A DNA stretch of 64,000 nt from Centroberyx gerrardi. Its lineage: Eukaryota > Chordata > Actinopteri > Beryciformes > Berycidae. Both the position numbers and the translations under genes were made by a program. Of the stretch, positions 1 to 12,649 are shown in pieces. The first letter of the stretch is position 1. Each line of letters starts with the position of its first letter. The stretch lies in the NCBI RefSeq assembly GCF_048128805.1, contig NC_136010.1, forward strand, positions 25,064,980-25,128,979, written 5' to 3'. Below the pieces are notes generated by a model. The model had not been told where the DNA came from and did not search any database. It saw only the letters and a program-made list of their open reading frames with translations.

Positions 1-130
1 TTGGATTGAATCTACTGCTGGGTGATATTTTGTGCTGATAATCAATATTTTTAAATTTTACCATTATCCTAACAGAAAATTCCCCCCCAAGAAATGTAAG
101 TATTCAGTGTTTCTCCCTGAATAATAATGA

Positions 131-186
131 TACTGCTACTACTACTACTACTACTACTACTACTAGTACTACTACTACTACTACTA
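131..186. repeat. (ACT)n microsatellite
   Basis: Near-perfect trinucleotide repeat of about 18 units with one interruption (TAG). Confidence 0.9.
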
Positions 187-999
187 AAAATAAGAATTGA
201 TGCATACTTGTGTGGAAACTGATCAAAATGTTGCATACTGGCTGTTATGCATCTTAATAAAAAGCCAATGTTGGCCCGATATATTGATCTAACCCAGCAA
301 ATACCATTAAGAAACTCATGCTAGCCATATAACAAAAGACAGCAAGTAGTTTTTATAAGGCACATATGCATGTACATGCATGCACACGCATGCATACTGT
401 ATTGACAAATTGGTGCAAACACACACTTTGAGGAGTGCTAGGCTAGCAGATACAGTATCAACGTATGGATACTGCTGTAGTAGTGACAGATGATACGACA
501 ATAATGTGCAGCATGTGACCAGTTCTGATGAAAGCCTGTTTGTACTGCTGATAGGCAGAGGAGAATAGAGTGGAGAGCAGAGTAAATACTCTAAAACTGT
601 TGCTTACCATACAACAAAAGACAGCAGGGAGTTATTATAGGGCACATCTGCATGTACCTGCATGTAAAAAAAACACAGTGACAGAGAGACAGGAACAGTG
701 ACAGAGAGACCGAGACAGAGATGATGTTGTTATAGCACATAATTACAATGTTGTTCATGTCCAAATATGATCGGAAGCCTGTTTCACCACTGTAACAACA
801 ACAAACCCTTATGTAGGGAGGAATGAAAAATGCCAGTGCCGCTGCAGTTATTTTGGTGACAACATTGATCATTTTTCGTATTGTTTTTAGCGATTGTTTT
901 ATCTTTACAACTCCTGATATTGAGGTGTCAGGGGTGTACAGTGAGATAACACACAAGTCAACAATTGCACAACTTGCAGTCGAGGGTAGTTCCTTTATT

Positions 1000-1218
1000 T
1001 CATGCTTTTTCAGGCGTCATGTGATGTTCAGATGGCTTCTTGGCTTTAGAGCAGCATAGGAACCAGCTGAAAACTGGATGCCCGGTTTCTTCTTTCGCTG
1101 GCGATTCCTGCATAAACATCACCAGAACTTCGTTAGATGGTGATGCATCGTTTAGCTTGGCTAAATTAATGAGAGTCACAGGCTCAACCGGGACGCGGTT
1201 TCCTAATTCATGGTGGAA
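1000..1218 (-). pseudogene. Unidentified coding-like fragment
   Basis: A 72-codon minus-strand frame runs without a stop, with protein-like composition (for example VEPVTLINLAKLND and EVLVMFMQESPAKEE). It has no plausible ATG and a stop codon directly upstream. A second possible fragment is on the same strand at 1448-1633 (QKACEAILTHCCESEFERLP). I do not recognise the family; decayed transposon coding sequence or chance are both possible. Confidence 0.2.
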
Positions 1219-3165
1219 TCACCTGAAATTAATTTACTCCCAGAAACTTTGAGAGAGATTTATTCTTCTTCACAAATCTGGACTCTAGACACAATGTGAA
1301 TTTTGGCTCATGTGGCTTTTCCCAATGGATCAACAACAATTTTTTTTAATACTAAACTTAGAAGCTATTCTACCAAATTTGAAGCATGTTTCTGATGATG
1401 ATATATGGTTTCCAAAAAATTCCCATTTCTCTACTCTCATCTGAATTTCACATAAAACAGGAATTCCCCTTTGGCACGGCGCTGTATTTAGTTTTCTTGC
1501 AGTGTGTTACCAAATTTTCATCTTGCGGCAAACGCTCAAATTCAGATTCACAACAGTGTGTCAATATTGCCTCACATGCTTTCTGCAGGATGACTGAGCC
1601 CGAGAAAATGTCCTCTGTGCATTGCAGTGGCACAAGTCACACACTCGGGTTTGCGTCCAGCTTTTGGAGTTGACTCTTATTTCTGTACGTTTCCATGACG
1701 ATCATGAGGCCAAGGGAGCCGCTGGCGGGAAAAAAGGAGGGTAGAGAAGATGGAGGGAAGAGGGAATGGAGGAGGGTGGGGGGACTGGTAGTGCCAAGGC
1801 TCATGAGTCATCCTGGGTTAGCGATCGGAGGAGGGAATGAATGAGGGAGGGCAGGAACGGAGGGCGGGTAACTGGAAGGAGAGGGGAAGGTTGCACCACC
1901 GTGCCACTGTCATATCATGGTGAGAAACATGATAAAGGTAAAAGTAGACCATGGGCAGGAGTGATAGGAGGGATAGTAGCTCGCTTATCAGTGTGGTGTA
2001 ATAATTGATTATCATTTTATCATTTGAATTGGATGATAATTTCTATGCAGGTGTAAATACGCAGTGAGTTTGGAATGGGCATCACTGCATGACTTTTGAA
2101 TACTGGATTGGTGTGTGTTCAACCCAGTATTACAATAACACAGTGACTGGTGAATTGCATTGTGGTTTTGTTATATAGAGCAGTAAAGCGTGTCAGGTCA
2201 CATATGAGCACAATACACTTTGTCACCTGCGTTCATTGTTTTTAAAACCCTCAGGCACGCTTAGCATTAACCTAACGCACCCCCTGTTGGGCAGTAATGA
2301 CAGCCAGCAGGTTAGTGCGGTTCACCTGGTTTGTAGATACAGACATACAGTACATGTGGCATTTCCAAATGTGTGACAGAGTGTTACATTTAAATCAAGC
2401 CTGGGGTGTTACCTCCAGGTTACCTGCAATAACCTGCATCCAAAACAGCCAAAGATCCTGAAGCATCTCCTGCTGTAATAATAGTTGTATTCCTGTAGTA
2501 AAGCTAGTTGAAAATGGAGAATATAGTGAGAAAACAGGCAATATAGACATGATATCACTATTGAATGTTTAAGGTGCTTCTCTGAATCAGAATCAGTTTA
2601 CTGTGCAGTGTTTGTCTTGGCGACTTTGCAGGTTTCACAGTGTATACTGACACAAACAGCACAATGACCCATTACTTGTGTACATATCCAGCTGCATCTC
2701 CATATGTATCACCCTTCATATGATCTGGGTTAAGGAGACAGACCGAAGTCAAACTCCATCGCTGGAAGCTACAGCTAATATCATACTTGTTGGATGGAGT
2801 TCGTCTTGCAGTCAAACCTGTCCTGCTGTGTATTTGAATATGTAAACCAGCTGAGGGAGGTTGGCCTGCTGGACTGGATGACGGATTGAAGTTAGAAATT
2901 AGTTTGCACGGAGCTAATCAAGTTTTGTGATGTCTCTGTGCAAATGCGGGGGGGAAACAAATAACTTACAGCCTCTGATCGTTTCACATCGTCAAAGAGC
3001 TTAGAGTGAATTAAAGTTTAATTGACTGTGTCAAGCATCTAGAAAGGATTATTATTAACAGAGCAGCAGAACAGAACAGGGCCTGATGTGAAGCTAAGCT
3101 ACATTTACTACAGTCAATTCAAAACCAACTGGGATCACACTCTGTATGCCCCCTCCCCCACCCCG

Positions 3166-3235
<70 letters not shown>

Positions 3236-3236
3236 C
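3166..3236. repeat. (CA)n microsatellite
   Basis: Dinucleotide repeat of about 34 units; a second CA block follows at 3393-3428. Confidence 0.95.
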
Positions 3237-3390
3237 CTCTATCACTGAGCTATTAAACACACCCTGACTTAGAGTTGTAAAACATGGAGGAATTGATTTT
3301 CCTGATATTCCTGATACACAATCTTATGCAAATGCATCACCCACACACACAAACACCCACCCACCCACTCCAGACCAGACCCCCCCACCC

Positions 3391-3430
<40 letters not shown>

Positions 3431-3659
3431 CACACACATACAAACGTATACATTTTACCTGGGTTATTATTTCACTTGCATGTACACGTTTTACCATTGC
3501 TACCCCTGCACATATTTTTCTGTCTTTGACCCAGCAGCTTACAATGAACTCCAGACAACATGAACATTCAACATGCCGACTCATGGCTATGGCCTGCTTA
3601 AGTACTTTCACATGGAGAGAGTGAGGAGTTTAGGGAGGAAAAAGAAAGATACAAATGAA

Positions 3660-3678
3660 TAAGAAAGAAAGAAAGAAA

Positions 3679-3738
<60 letters not shown>

Positions 3739-3739
3739 A
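3660..3739. repeat. (GAAA)n microsatellite upstream of krt8
   Basis: Tetranucleotide purine tract of about 19 units ending roughly 230 bp upstream of the krt8 TATA-like box. Long purine/pyrimidine mirror repeats of this kind can form triplex DNA and vary in length. Confidence 0.9.
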
Positions 3740-3928
3740 ATGGAATGGAGGACTGGAATACAAGCTCTCCCCAACAATCCAGACAAAGAGCAAGTTTTCT
3801 CTCTGACAGTAAAGAAAGTCCTCTAAAAAGGCCAGGTACTGGTTTGGAGTGGCTGGACAATGTGTCATACAGACCAGAAGTGTTGTGTTACAGCCCTGCC
3901 TCCCTCTCCCCTTCACCCAGAGCTGCAG

Positions 3929-3978
3929 CCAATCGCAGCTCGCCACAGTCCCCTCCCACAGCAACAGGCGCTTTAAAA
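3929..3978 (+). promoter_or_regulatory. krt8: Candidate krt8 core promoter: CCAAT box and TTTAAAA
   Basis: A CCAAT box lies at 3929-3933 and a TATA-like TTTAAAA at 3972-3978, about 40 bp apart. The likely start of transcription is near 4000-4010, giving a 5' leader of roughly 120 bases before the ATG at 4125. The arrangement is seen directly; its use as the promoter is inferred from spacing. Confidence 0.55.
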
Positions 3979-4124
3979 CTCTTCAGTAGCTTCTGCTCTG
4001 CCTATCCACTCCGGTCTCTCCCCTCAGCCGGCCTGCCTTTGCCTCTGCCTTGCCTGCCGAACCTGTTGGTCTGATCTCCCCAGACTTCAATACAACCCCA
4101 AAAGAAACTACTCCAGATTTCAGA

Positions 4125-4589
4125 ATGTCAAAGAGGACCACCAGCTACTCCATCAAGTCCTCCTCTTCTGGAGTGACCCCCAGGAGCTTCAGCAGCTTGT
4201 CTTACTCCGGACCCACTGTCAGCTCCCGCCAGAGCTACGCCGTCCGCAGCTCCTTCGGAGGAGCCAACAGGGGCATGGGAGGCGTCGGAGGTGGGAGCTA
4301 CATCTCCAGCTCCTCTGCCTATGGAGGTGGCTACGGCCTGGGCATGGGAATGAGTGGAGGCATGGGCATGGGTGGAGGCATGGGCATGGGAGCGGGTGTG
4401 GCCCCTATCACCGCTGTGTCTGTGAACAAGAGCCTGCTGGCCCCCCTGAACCTGGAGATCGACCCCAACATCCAGGCCGTCCGCACCCAGGAGAAGGAAC
4501 AGATCAAGAGCCTCAACAACCGCTTCGCCTCCTTTATTGACAAGGTAAACACTTGGAAAGTCACATAGGTTAGATGTCTGTGTGTGTGA

Positions 4590-4631
<42 letters not shown>

Positions 4632-7600
4632 CTGCACCATTCGAGGTTGCCAAGGCACCGCACTTTGCCTTGTGCTTGTAAACCTACAGAAAAAGTGATA
4701 GGAGGGTGGAAAATCGGTGGGCGTGTATTCAGTACAGTGATACTGTTATTTAATAGTTGATAGAGCTGATTGAAAAGTTCCATATGTTTGCCACATGTGC
4801 TTTGGCTGCGAGTTGATTTATTCTCTGCTTTTTCGTCATCTCCCACTAACGCAGCCAAGGCAGAGAAGATAAATGTGTTTGTAGCTCCAAGTTGGGGTTA
4901 GGCTTTCTATCTTATGGTTTTGGCACTCCTTTTATAGTGATGAAAAACAGGCATGCAGGACAGAGAGAGGGGGAGAGAGAGAGAGAGAGAGAGAGAAGGG
5001 TGTGTCATGGTGGAGCATAGAGGTTGTGATATGAGTTACCTTGGGAATGGTCCCTCCCTTAGCTGGGGTGTGGCTCTTTATACTGCCCCGATGGACACAC
5101 AATCACCCCACCCCGCCACTCACCCACACACACACACACATTTCACATTATTCGCTAACTGACAATACGTGTACTTTTTGTTACACTGACACAGTTACAA
5201 GTTCCCAGGGGAAGTGAATATTGGAGTAGCAGGCTGACTATTGTACTTAGACCTTTTTGTTTTTTCATCTGCATTCAATTACGGCATTTCCTTACTGTGG
5301 CAGGCTGATTTCGCACACAAAGGTGCATCTGTCTCCCATGGCCTCGGCAGTGGGTTAATATTTAAAAAGGCCAGCTGGTTTCATGTTCTGGTCGATGCCA
5401 GTCGACTGGCCACGTAACAACTCTCCTTCTCCCTTCGCCAGGATTACAAAAAAAAGGATTATCTGGGCATTTTTTTCATCACTTTGCAAACTCATCTGTT
5501 GCATTCATCTGTTATCTTGTGATAACAGTCTGTTCGTAGGTACTTATTATCTGTTGGTTGTTTACTCGGGTTCAGCTGAGGCATGTTAAGAGGCTCTTCT
5601 TCACATCTCACCTGTGAACTGGAATGTGTTTGGGGAGCAAGGTACACCGACAGAGAGTCACATATCTGTTTTCACACCCTATTATTACTGTCCACAAATA
5701 TGCGATCGCCTTGCCCCTCCTTCTCGTCCCACCTCCACCTCTTCTCTCCCCTTCCCTGCTTTCCTCCTCCCCTCCCCTCCCTCCCTCCCTCTCTGCCCAC
5801 ATCATTATCCTCCCCCTCAGCTTACTTCCCCTGCACTCCAACTCTTCTCTGCCTCCCTCCTCTTCCCTCATCACACCTAGAACACAGTTAAATATTTACC
5901 TTTCTTGCATCTGCATGCAAATGTTGCCCAGTTTCGTCCAAAAACAGAAAGACAAGCAGGAGAAGGGTTAACTACCTACCACCAGCTTTTTCCAACCTCA
6001 TCCCCCCCCCCCCCCCCCCCGCCTCTACCTCCTGTCCTGTCAGGATGCACGTACGTCAGGCCTTCCTTTGGAAAAACCACAGCCAGCCTGGAAAACACAG
6101 GCAGCAGCTGCTTACATAGCCCCAAAGATAGATTAGAACAATAAACACTGGAGATTGTGAATAGTGGGCATGGCCAGGCTTTGCATTTGATTGATTATGA
6201 GGATGTTGTCCCAGAGGCAATGCTATTATGTCAGAGCAGAGCAGGCTGTGGTTACATTACACTCTTAAATGGAGTCTCATCTTTAATAATGGCTGACAGA
6301 AAGATAATTCAATACTTCATAACTGATGGATGACAAGATAAAATATGTAGAAATGATTGTCCCTTGTCACGATAAAGATTTTCTGTTTGTTTGTTTGCTC
6401 GGCGATTGATTGATTGAAGTTCAAACCATTCATTCATTCATTCATTCATTCAATAATATAACGTCACCCTCATTCTTTTCTTTTCTCCTCCTGCTTCTCT
6501 ACACACCAGGTCCGCTTCCTGGAGCAACAGAACAAAATGCTGGAGACCAAGTGGAACCTGCTGCAGGGACAGACCACCACCCGCTCCAACATCGACGGCA
6601 TGTTCGAGGCCTACATCGCCAACCTGCGCAGACAGCTGGACGGCCTGGGCAACGACAAGATGAAGCTGGAGGCAGACCTGCACAACATGCAGGGCCTGGT
6701 GGAGGACTTCAAGAACAAGTGAGTGTGGGAGGGGCAAGGAGGACTGATAATTAGCTGTTTAGGTAGCATCAGGCCTGTTCAAACCTAATAAGATACAGGG
6801 GGCCTATTAAGGATAAATAGCGGTTTAGGTATCCAAAGGGCCTATTTAGGACGCATATGGTCTATTTAGGATACAAAGAACCTATTTAGGGCCAGAAAGG
6901 ACTTCAAGAACAAATGAGTGTTGAAAGGGAGGAAGCGAGAGAATGGTTGGAGTAGGAAAAGATGGAAAGGATAGATAAGGCTGGAGTAGGAAGAGATGGA
7001 AAGGATAGATAAGGTTTTTAAGATATATATACACAGGAATTGGTTCAAGATCTAGTGAGTGTGGAAAGTGGAATAGAAGATGGGAGTAATGGATCGGAGA
7101 AGGATCAGCTATGGAAGGGAGATCAAAGGTACAGTGACTTTGAGGAACTCCACTATTATGCTGTTGTCAAATCAAACACAATGGTTATTTCCTGGATTCA
7201 TTTTCGGTAATAACTAAAGTTCCAGGGAAAGACAAGAACAACTTCTGAAATGACTGAATTCCAGTCTGTCCGGGTCACTGGACGAGCCATACACTGAGAT
7301 AATCTCTTTGTGGGCTACTCCCTACATCTGTCCATTGTCTTACCTCATTCGATCTCCAGGGAATTACAGCACTGAACAGGCATGTCCTGAAAACCCATTA
7401 CGCTACATATGACTGGGGGTGAAAATCATTTACATGACCGAGTTGGATATCTGTCAGCAAAGCCGTTGACACCCGTGCAGAACAAGACACAAGCACGATC
7501 GCATGCAGCCACACACATATACTCCCATGCACACACAGCCACACACATGCACAAATAACAGTGCTGCACGTATCTGTACATCAGCTGAAGTCAGAGGAGC

Positions 7601-10344
7601 CCTGGGGGAAAAATATCAGGAACACCGCTCATGCTTGGCACGGAGTCAACAATCATTGTATAAGGCAAATGTCCCAAAGGAGATAGAGAGCGAGGGATGG
7701 ATTACTTACGCCTCCTAGTGTTACATGGACATATAAACTCTCCAAACTGCACAGGAACATGATGTACTTTTAGTTCTGGCAGTGCATAAGTTCTGAATAC
7801 GCAAAAATTCAACTATTTTTTTCTCCTTTCAGGTACGAGGATGAAATCAACAAGCGTACAGAGTGTGAAAATGACTTTGTGCTCATCAAGAAGGTCAGCA
7901 TCAAGATTTATTGAACTTTTCTTTGAGTTGTTCTACAAATTTGATACCCTCACTGCATTTTCCTTTAGCATTTTGACATTTATTTCATCAAGAAGAAGTT
8001 AATATAAGTCGGTTCTTTGTGCTGTCCTGTTCCAACTGTTTGATTTTGTGTGCTTCAGGACGTTGACGAGGCCTACATGAATAAGGTTGAGCTGGAGGCC
8101 AAGCTGGAGAGCCTGACAGATGAGATCAACTTCCTCAGGCAGATCTACGAGGAGGTATGGAATCCACTGCGTTATTTGCTTCCTACTTCCCTTCTTGGTC
8201 AGAAAGCCCCAATCGTCTTGATCATGCTGCTCCACTCTTTGGAGAGAGTAATCCTTATGAGTTAGATTGTGAATGATAGCAACTGCAAGTTAGAAGTTTA
8301 TCGTATTAACCATAAACAGATGTGCTCTCGTTGCTTTCATCAACATTTTTTTGTTATTTTTTTAGGTAGCTGTCTTTTTTCAGTCATGGCATGGTTATGA
8401 TTTTTATGGTTTTATTTTGGAATGGATTGTTCCCTCGCTGCGTTTATGGCTTTTCCTGACATCTGTTTAGCATCTTGACTTGCCTCTTGCGCCATTTCTA
8501 GTGAATTAGCTGGATGGTTTATCTCGCCGTGGTGGGGTTTGAATGGACAGCATTGCAAAGGCCTCTTCAGAAATTGTTTCTGCCAAGTGTTTAATCTCTC
8601 TCTCTCTTTCGTTCTTACTTCTCCAGGAACTGCGTGAGCTCCAGAGCCAGATCAAGGACACATCAGTCATTGTGGAGATGGACAACAGCCGCAACCTGGA
8701 CATGGATTCCATTGTGGCTGAAGTGCGTGCTCAGTATGAGGACATCGCCAACCGCACCCGCGCCGAGGCCGAGACGTGGTACAAGACCAAGGTGATGAAG
8801 GATTCTCTTGCACTTGTCTTGTTGTGCTCAAGTTTCAGTTGAGGTTTTTGAACCATAGTTTTGTAGTTTTAATTCTTCTTACATTTGGACACAATAGCAC
8901 ACAATAACATTCATCAGTTCATGAGTCAGTACACCAGTTCAAGAGGCTTTCAAATTAGTAATCCTGATGTTTTCCTGATGCTCATTTAGTACGAGGAGAT
9001 GCAGACATCTGCCACCAGATACGGAGATGACCTGAGGTCCACCAAGACAGAGATCGCAGACCTGAACCGCATGATCCAGAGACTGACATCAGAGATTGAT
9101 TCCGTCAAGGGACAGGTATGTGGAAGAAACACATTAGGTATCTTATCAAACCTTTGGTACCATGGTACAACATTATGATCCAGGCAGCTAAAATTGAACA
9201 GATAACTGTGGTTATCTGTCAAACACATGATATTAGTGCTTGACTCTTAATCTTAGACAACATTCCAAGTTGAACAAATATATAGCGATATTTAACAGTT
9301 TATACAAGACATTCCGTCAGTAGGCCCAACACTCATTCATTTCATGATCAAGGGTGTGGACTTAGCTTTTTCTCTATCTTCCCTCAGCGTGCCAACCTGG
9401 AGGCCCAGATCGCCGAGGCTGAGGAGCGTGGTGAGCTGGCCGTGAGGGACGCTAAGCTCCGCATCAAGGACCTGGAGGACGCCCTGCAGAGAGCCAAACA
9501 GGACATGGCACGCCAGATCAGAGAGTACCAGGACCTGATGAACGTCAAGCTGGCCCTGGATATTGAGATCGCCACCTACAGGAAACTGCTGGAGGGAGAG
9601 GAGGACAGGCTGGCAAACGGCATCAAGGCTATCAACATCTCCCAACAGAGCAGTAAGTAAACTCTTCTGTGCCCTGTCCTTGTGCTAGAACTGGAAAGGA
9701 AACACTCTCCATCGACTGGATTCTGTTGCATTCTTCGTACTTGAGAGCATACCATGATGAAGGTGGATGTGTGCAGATACTCATAGTGTACATCAGAAAA
9801 ACATCACAGTAGTTATACCAAACTTCTGTCATTTGCTTTAGAGGTACATCAAATATTCCTGTCAAGTTCTTTAGAAATCAAGCCCATAGAAAAAAGAACA
9901 GATTCCTGCACAGACAAAATTACCTCTGCCTTGGTTTATTTGTGACATTTCAGTCACCTGGCCTCTCTCAAGACCTACGTTCCTTACAAATTCAATTCAA
10001 TTTTAATAGATTCCATACATTAAACCATGTCCTCTCCAACCTCCCCTCTCCCAACAGCAAGCTACAGTGGCTTCCCTATGGAAAGCGTGAAGAGCAGCTA
10101 CTCCAGTGGCTACTCCAGCGGTTTCAGCGGCGGATACGGCAGCGGCGGCGGATATGGCAGCGGCTACGGCAGCGGCAGCAGCTACGGCGGCGGCAGCAGC
10201 AGCTACGGCTTCAGCTCCGGCAGCGCTGGCGGCTACGGCGGCGGCAGCATCACCACCCAGAACAAGAAGAGTGTGGTTATCAAGATGATCGAGACCAAGG
10301 ATGGCAAAGTGGTGTCTGAGTCCTCCGAGGTGGTTGAGGATTGA
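4125..10344 (+). CDS. krt8: Type II keratin, krt8-like (8 coding exons, 542 aa)
   Basis: This gene encodes a type II (basic) keratin, which pairs with a type I keratin to form intermediate filaments in epithelial cytoplasm. Exons read from GT/AG sites are 4125-4544, 6510-6718, 7833-7893, 8059-8154, 8627-8791, 8990-9115, 9388-9652 and 10058-10344. They join into one open frame. Residues 1-122 are a Ser/Gly head, and the coiled-coil rod spans about 123-431, from [18 protein letters not shown] to the helix-end motif [10 protein letters not shown]. The Gly/Ser tail ends in [20 protein letters not shown], which resembles the keratin 8 tail. The ATG at 4125 is chosen because it opens the head MSKRTTSYS; the frame is open further upstream but without an ATG. 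The 221-bp exon 7 of its neighbour is replaced here by a 265-bp exon that runs on into the tail linker. Type II keratin is near certain; krt8 rather than another fish simple keratin is about 60%. Confidence 0.95.
4577..6020. repeat. Simple repeats in krt8 intron 1
   Basis: Intron 1 (4545-6509) contains a GT repeat at 4577-4628, a GA repeat at 4961-4997, a pyrimidine-rich stretch at about 5700-5880 and a run of about 18 C at 6002-6020. An ATTC repeat follows at about 6427-6451. No other structure is recognised in the intron. Confidence 0.85.
6704..7068 (+). repeat. Degenerate copies of the krt8 exon 2 end within intron 2
   Basis: The exon 2 end and donor (AGGACTTCAAGAACAAGTGA, from 6704) recurs at about 6898-6917 with the donor GT changed to AT, and in a weaker form at about 7042-7068, where GTGAGT is kept. 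Between them lie short repeats of the type CCTATTTAGGA (about 6797-6893) and a duplicated GGAAAGGATAGATAAGG block at about 6970-7015. This looks like local tandem duplication across an exon/intron border. Confidence 0.65.
9388..9652 (+). other. krt8: krt8 exon 7, extended to 265 bp
   Basis: The coding exon carries the end of coil 2 and the [10 protein letters not shown] motif. At the place where krt5 has its donor (after 221 bp) this gene reads GACAGGCT with no GT, and the frame continues for 44 bp through [14 protein letters not shown] to a donor GTAAGT at 9653. The split codon A|CA joins to the tail exon at 10058. The structure suits a keratin 8-type gene with no separate small exon 8, or loss of that intron in this lineage. 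Confidence 0.85.
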
Positions 10345-10511
10345 GCAGTTCAGTTTCAAGGTTTAGCTACCTGTCTGCTATGATCTCCTCTGCCTGTCTG
10401 GTAGTTTTATACTCACAGTTCACACCCCAACTCTCATGTAATAAGCAAATCTGAAGTAAAATGCTTGCCAGCCACTCTCCAATAGACCTTAAAGGTGTTT
10501 TCTAGTGAAGC

Positions 10512-10984
10512 AATAAACAATTCTAACTCTACCAAAGACCTGAAAGGGACCAAAGAATCTATTTTGTCAGTCATATTTTGTATGTCTGAGGTCTGACTGT
10601 TTGTTCGTCTGTACTGAAACAGTTGTTTGAAGTTCCTGTCTCATAAAGTGACAAATATTCAACGGGCAAATTGCAACTATGAAAAAAAGAAAAATACAAC
10701 ATTCCCTCCAAATCTATGCAACGTCTATTCCATACTCGAAGGGCTATTCCCTTGAAAAATCCGTTGCATGAAATGGACAAAGTGGTATTGTCAAAGGAAT
10801 GTGAATGTACTGAAACAGTGCTTCAGTGTTTTTGGTCAACTAATGTCTTAAAAATGCCTGCTACAGTAGGTAGTGCATGTCTTCCCAGTGTGTGTCCTGT
10901 AACTGTAACTGTTCGACCCCTTAGGAGGCTGCCCACATCATACTGTTGTCCTGAGGTGCTGTTTTTGCTACCAAACCAAATAAA
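10512..10984 (+). terminator. krt8: Candidate krt8 polyadenylation signals
   Basis: AATAAA occurs at 10512-10517, about 170 bases past the stop codon, and again at 10979-10984, followed by a TG-rich stretch. Either could end the transcript, giving 3' UTRs of about 190 or 660 bases. Confidence 0.5.
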
Positions 10985-11129
10985 ATGTGTTTACTGAAAC
11001 ATTTTTTTCTCCGCTGTATTTGTTTTTAGCTCTGAATGCATCACTCACAAAAAGAAAAGAAAGAAAGAAGGAACAAAGGGATGAACAAAGGGATGGAGTT
11101 TGCGAGGGAGGGATGAATGAATTAACTTT

Positions 11130-11305
11130 TTTTTAATAACTCCTAAACAGAGTACAGACCAGAAAGTGGATTTTAAAAGCCAGAAATCTCAGCAAGTAAT
11201 AATTTACAACATGGTATGGATCAACAACTCTATCAACCCCCACAGATATATTATGGTCTGTTTGTGCTATGAGGCAGGAAGAAATATTGATAAATGCACC
11301 TTTAA
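11130..11305 (-). mobile_element. Partial copy of a TTAA-flanked repeat family
   Basis: Read on the minus strand, this stretch matches 44,690-44,870 (shared ACCATAATATAT, GTTGTTGATC and CTGGCTTT blocks) and the right end of the element at 39,169-39,800 (shared CATAGCACAA). The outer edge is a TTAA at 11,302-11,305. Confidence 0.5.
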
Positions 11306-11412
11306 CAGTTAACACTTAGCCTCCTACAGTGTGGCTGTAGTGGTTGTGCTGGGCGGCCCAGGTATAACTGTGTGAAAAATAGCATGCAGCCTCAGTAAAC
11401 ACACGCACACAC

Positions 11413-11463
<51 letters not shown>

Positions 11464-12394
11464 TCTGCTCTGGACCACTTCAGGTAGACTTGTATGGAGA
11501 AAATATTGAAATTAAAAAAAGGGTTTCATTATTTTCAGCTATTTACCACCAGGTGGCACTATCTCACCATGAGAACAGAGTCCATATGTTATCCTGCAGA
11601 GGGAGCGCTTGTACTGTAGCAGTGAGGGTTCATACTCATGAGTTATTACTCCACTGTTAATGTAAACCCTGTGTGTGTCTGGAATCCCTAAGATGTACAG
11701 AGCATATTGCTGGTAGGTTCAACAGGGCAAGTGTAACACTGAGATTACTGAGCCTGTACCAGATTTTATTTCCTGCAATGAAAACACAATGGCACAGTGT
11801 TTTTGGAATCACAGTGAGACATCATGATTACAATCTATTTGTGTGTGTGTGTGTGTGTGCGTGTGTGTGTGCGCGCACGCGTGTTAGTTTACTGGCTCAA
11901 ATGTGTCCACTTAGCTTCTCAGGAAATGAGTACTAATCTACAGTAGAGTCACTGACCAGGTTACAGGTGATTTAAAAAGCATATGGTATAATTGTTTATG
12001 GTCCCAGCACAAATGATTACCCTTTAATGAGGAATACCCTTGAAGGTGGGGCAGCCTAACAGCCTTTCAGGAAGTGGAGGGCGCAACCTGAGCTAACATT
12101 TATTTTATGCTTTCCCATAGGGAGGCAGTATTGTGTCGTTAAGTCTCACAAACACCCCCATTTTAAATGATGTACTTGATGTACTCACATACACATTACA
12201 CAAGGACAGCTCAAAAATGAAGAATTCCAAAATGAAATTTGAAAAAAGGGAGCCCAACTCTTGCATAATTGATGGAACAAAATTATGAAATTAAGGAATA
12301 ATGGTACTTTTAATGGATAGCAGTTCATTTAAATCCTTGGATTAGGAGTTAGGAATGGAACTATCTTCCTAAACCTTGTCTGAAGTTAAAGAAC

Positions 12395-12428
12395 ATTGCA
12401 TTCATGCTTCTTTAAGCATGAATGCAAT
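12395..12428. repeat. Perfect 15-bp hairpin
   Basis: Two perfectly complementary 15-base arms (ATTGCATTCATGCTT and its reverse complement) flank a 4-base CTTT loop. No gene or known element accounts for it. Confidence 0.8.
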
Positions 12429-12649
12429 TTCACTAATGAAGTTTCACTAGTGTCACTAGTTTCGCCATTCAGCGAAGCGTCTGTCCTTTACCTTGAGAGG
12501 TGTTCGTCAGATGCAGACCTGGATCAAATAGTACTTGCAAATACGTCTGAAGGATTGTTTTACCATTTTTTCAGTATGCGATGTGTGGGATTTACCACGA
12601 CAAAACTACTCAGATCATGACAGATAAAGTGCTAATTACAGCAAAGAAC

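Larger units (their letters stand above)
1..3900. other. No recognised gene; microsatellites and one coding-like frame
   Basis: No gene is recognised. The region holds an ACT trinucleotide repeat at 131-186, CA repeats at 3166-3236 and 3393-3428, a GAAA repeat at 3660-3739, and an unidentified minus-strand open frame at 1000-1218 that lacks a start codon. Confidence 0.6.

Noticed and set aside
3284..3611. Frames running through CA repeats
   Set aside because: Low-complexity His/Thr or Val/Cys translations of a microsatellite.
4050..4124. Upstream extension of krt8 to position 4050
   Set aside because: The frame is open but has no ATG there; the keratin head starts at 4125 and this stretch is the likely 5' leader.
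10003..10359. Ala-rich minus-strand open frame of 118 codons
   Set aside because: It is the antisense shadow of the GGC-rich krt8 tail exon.
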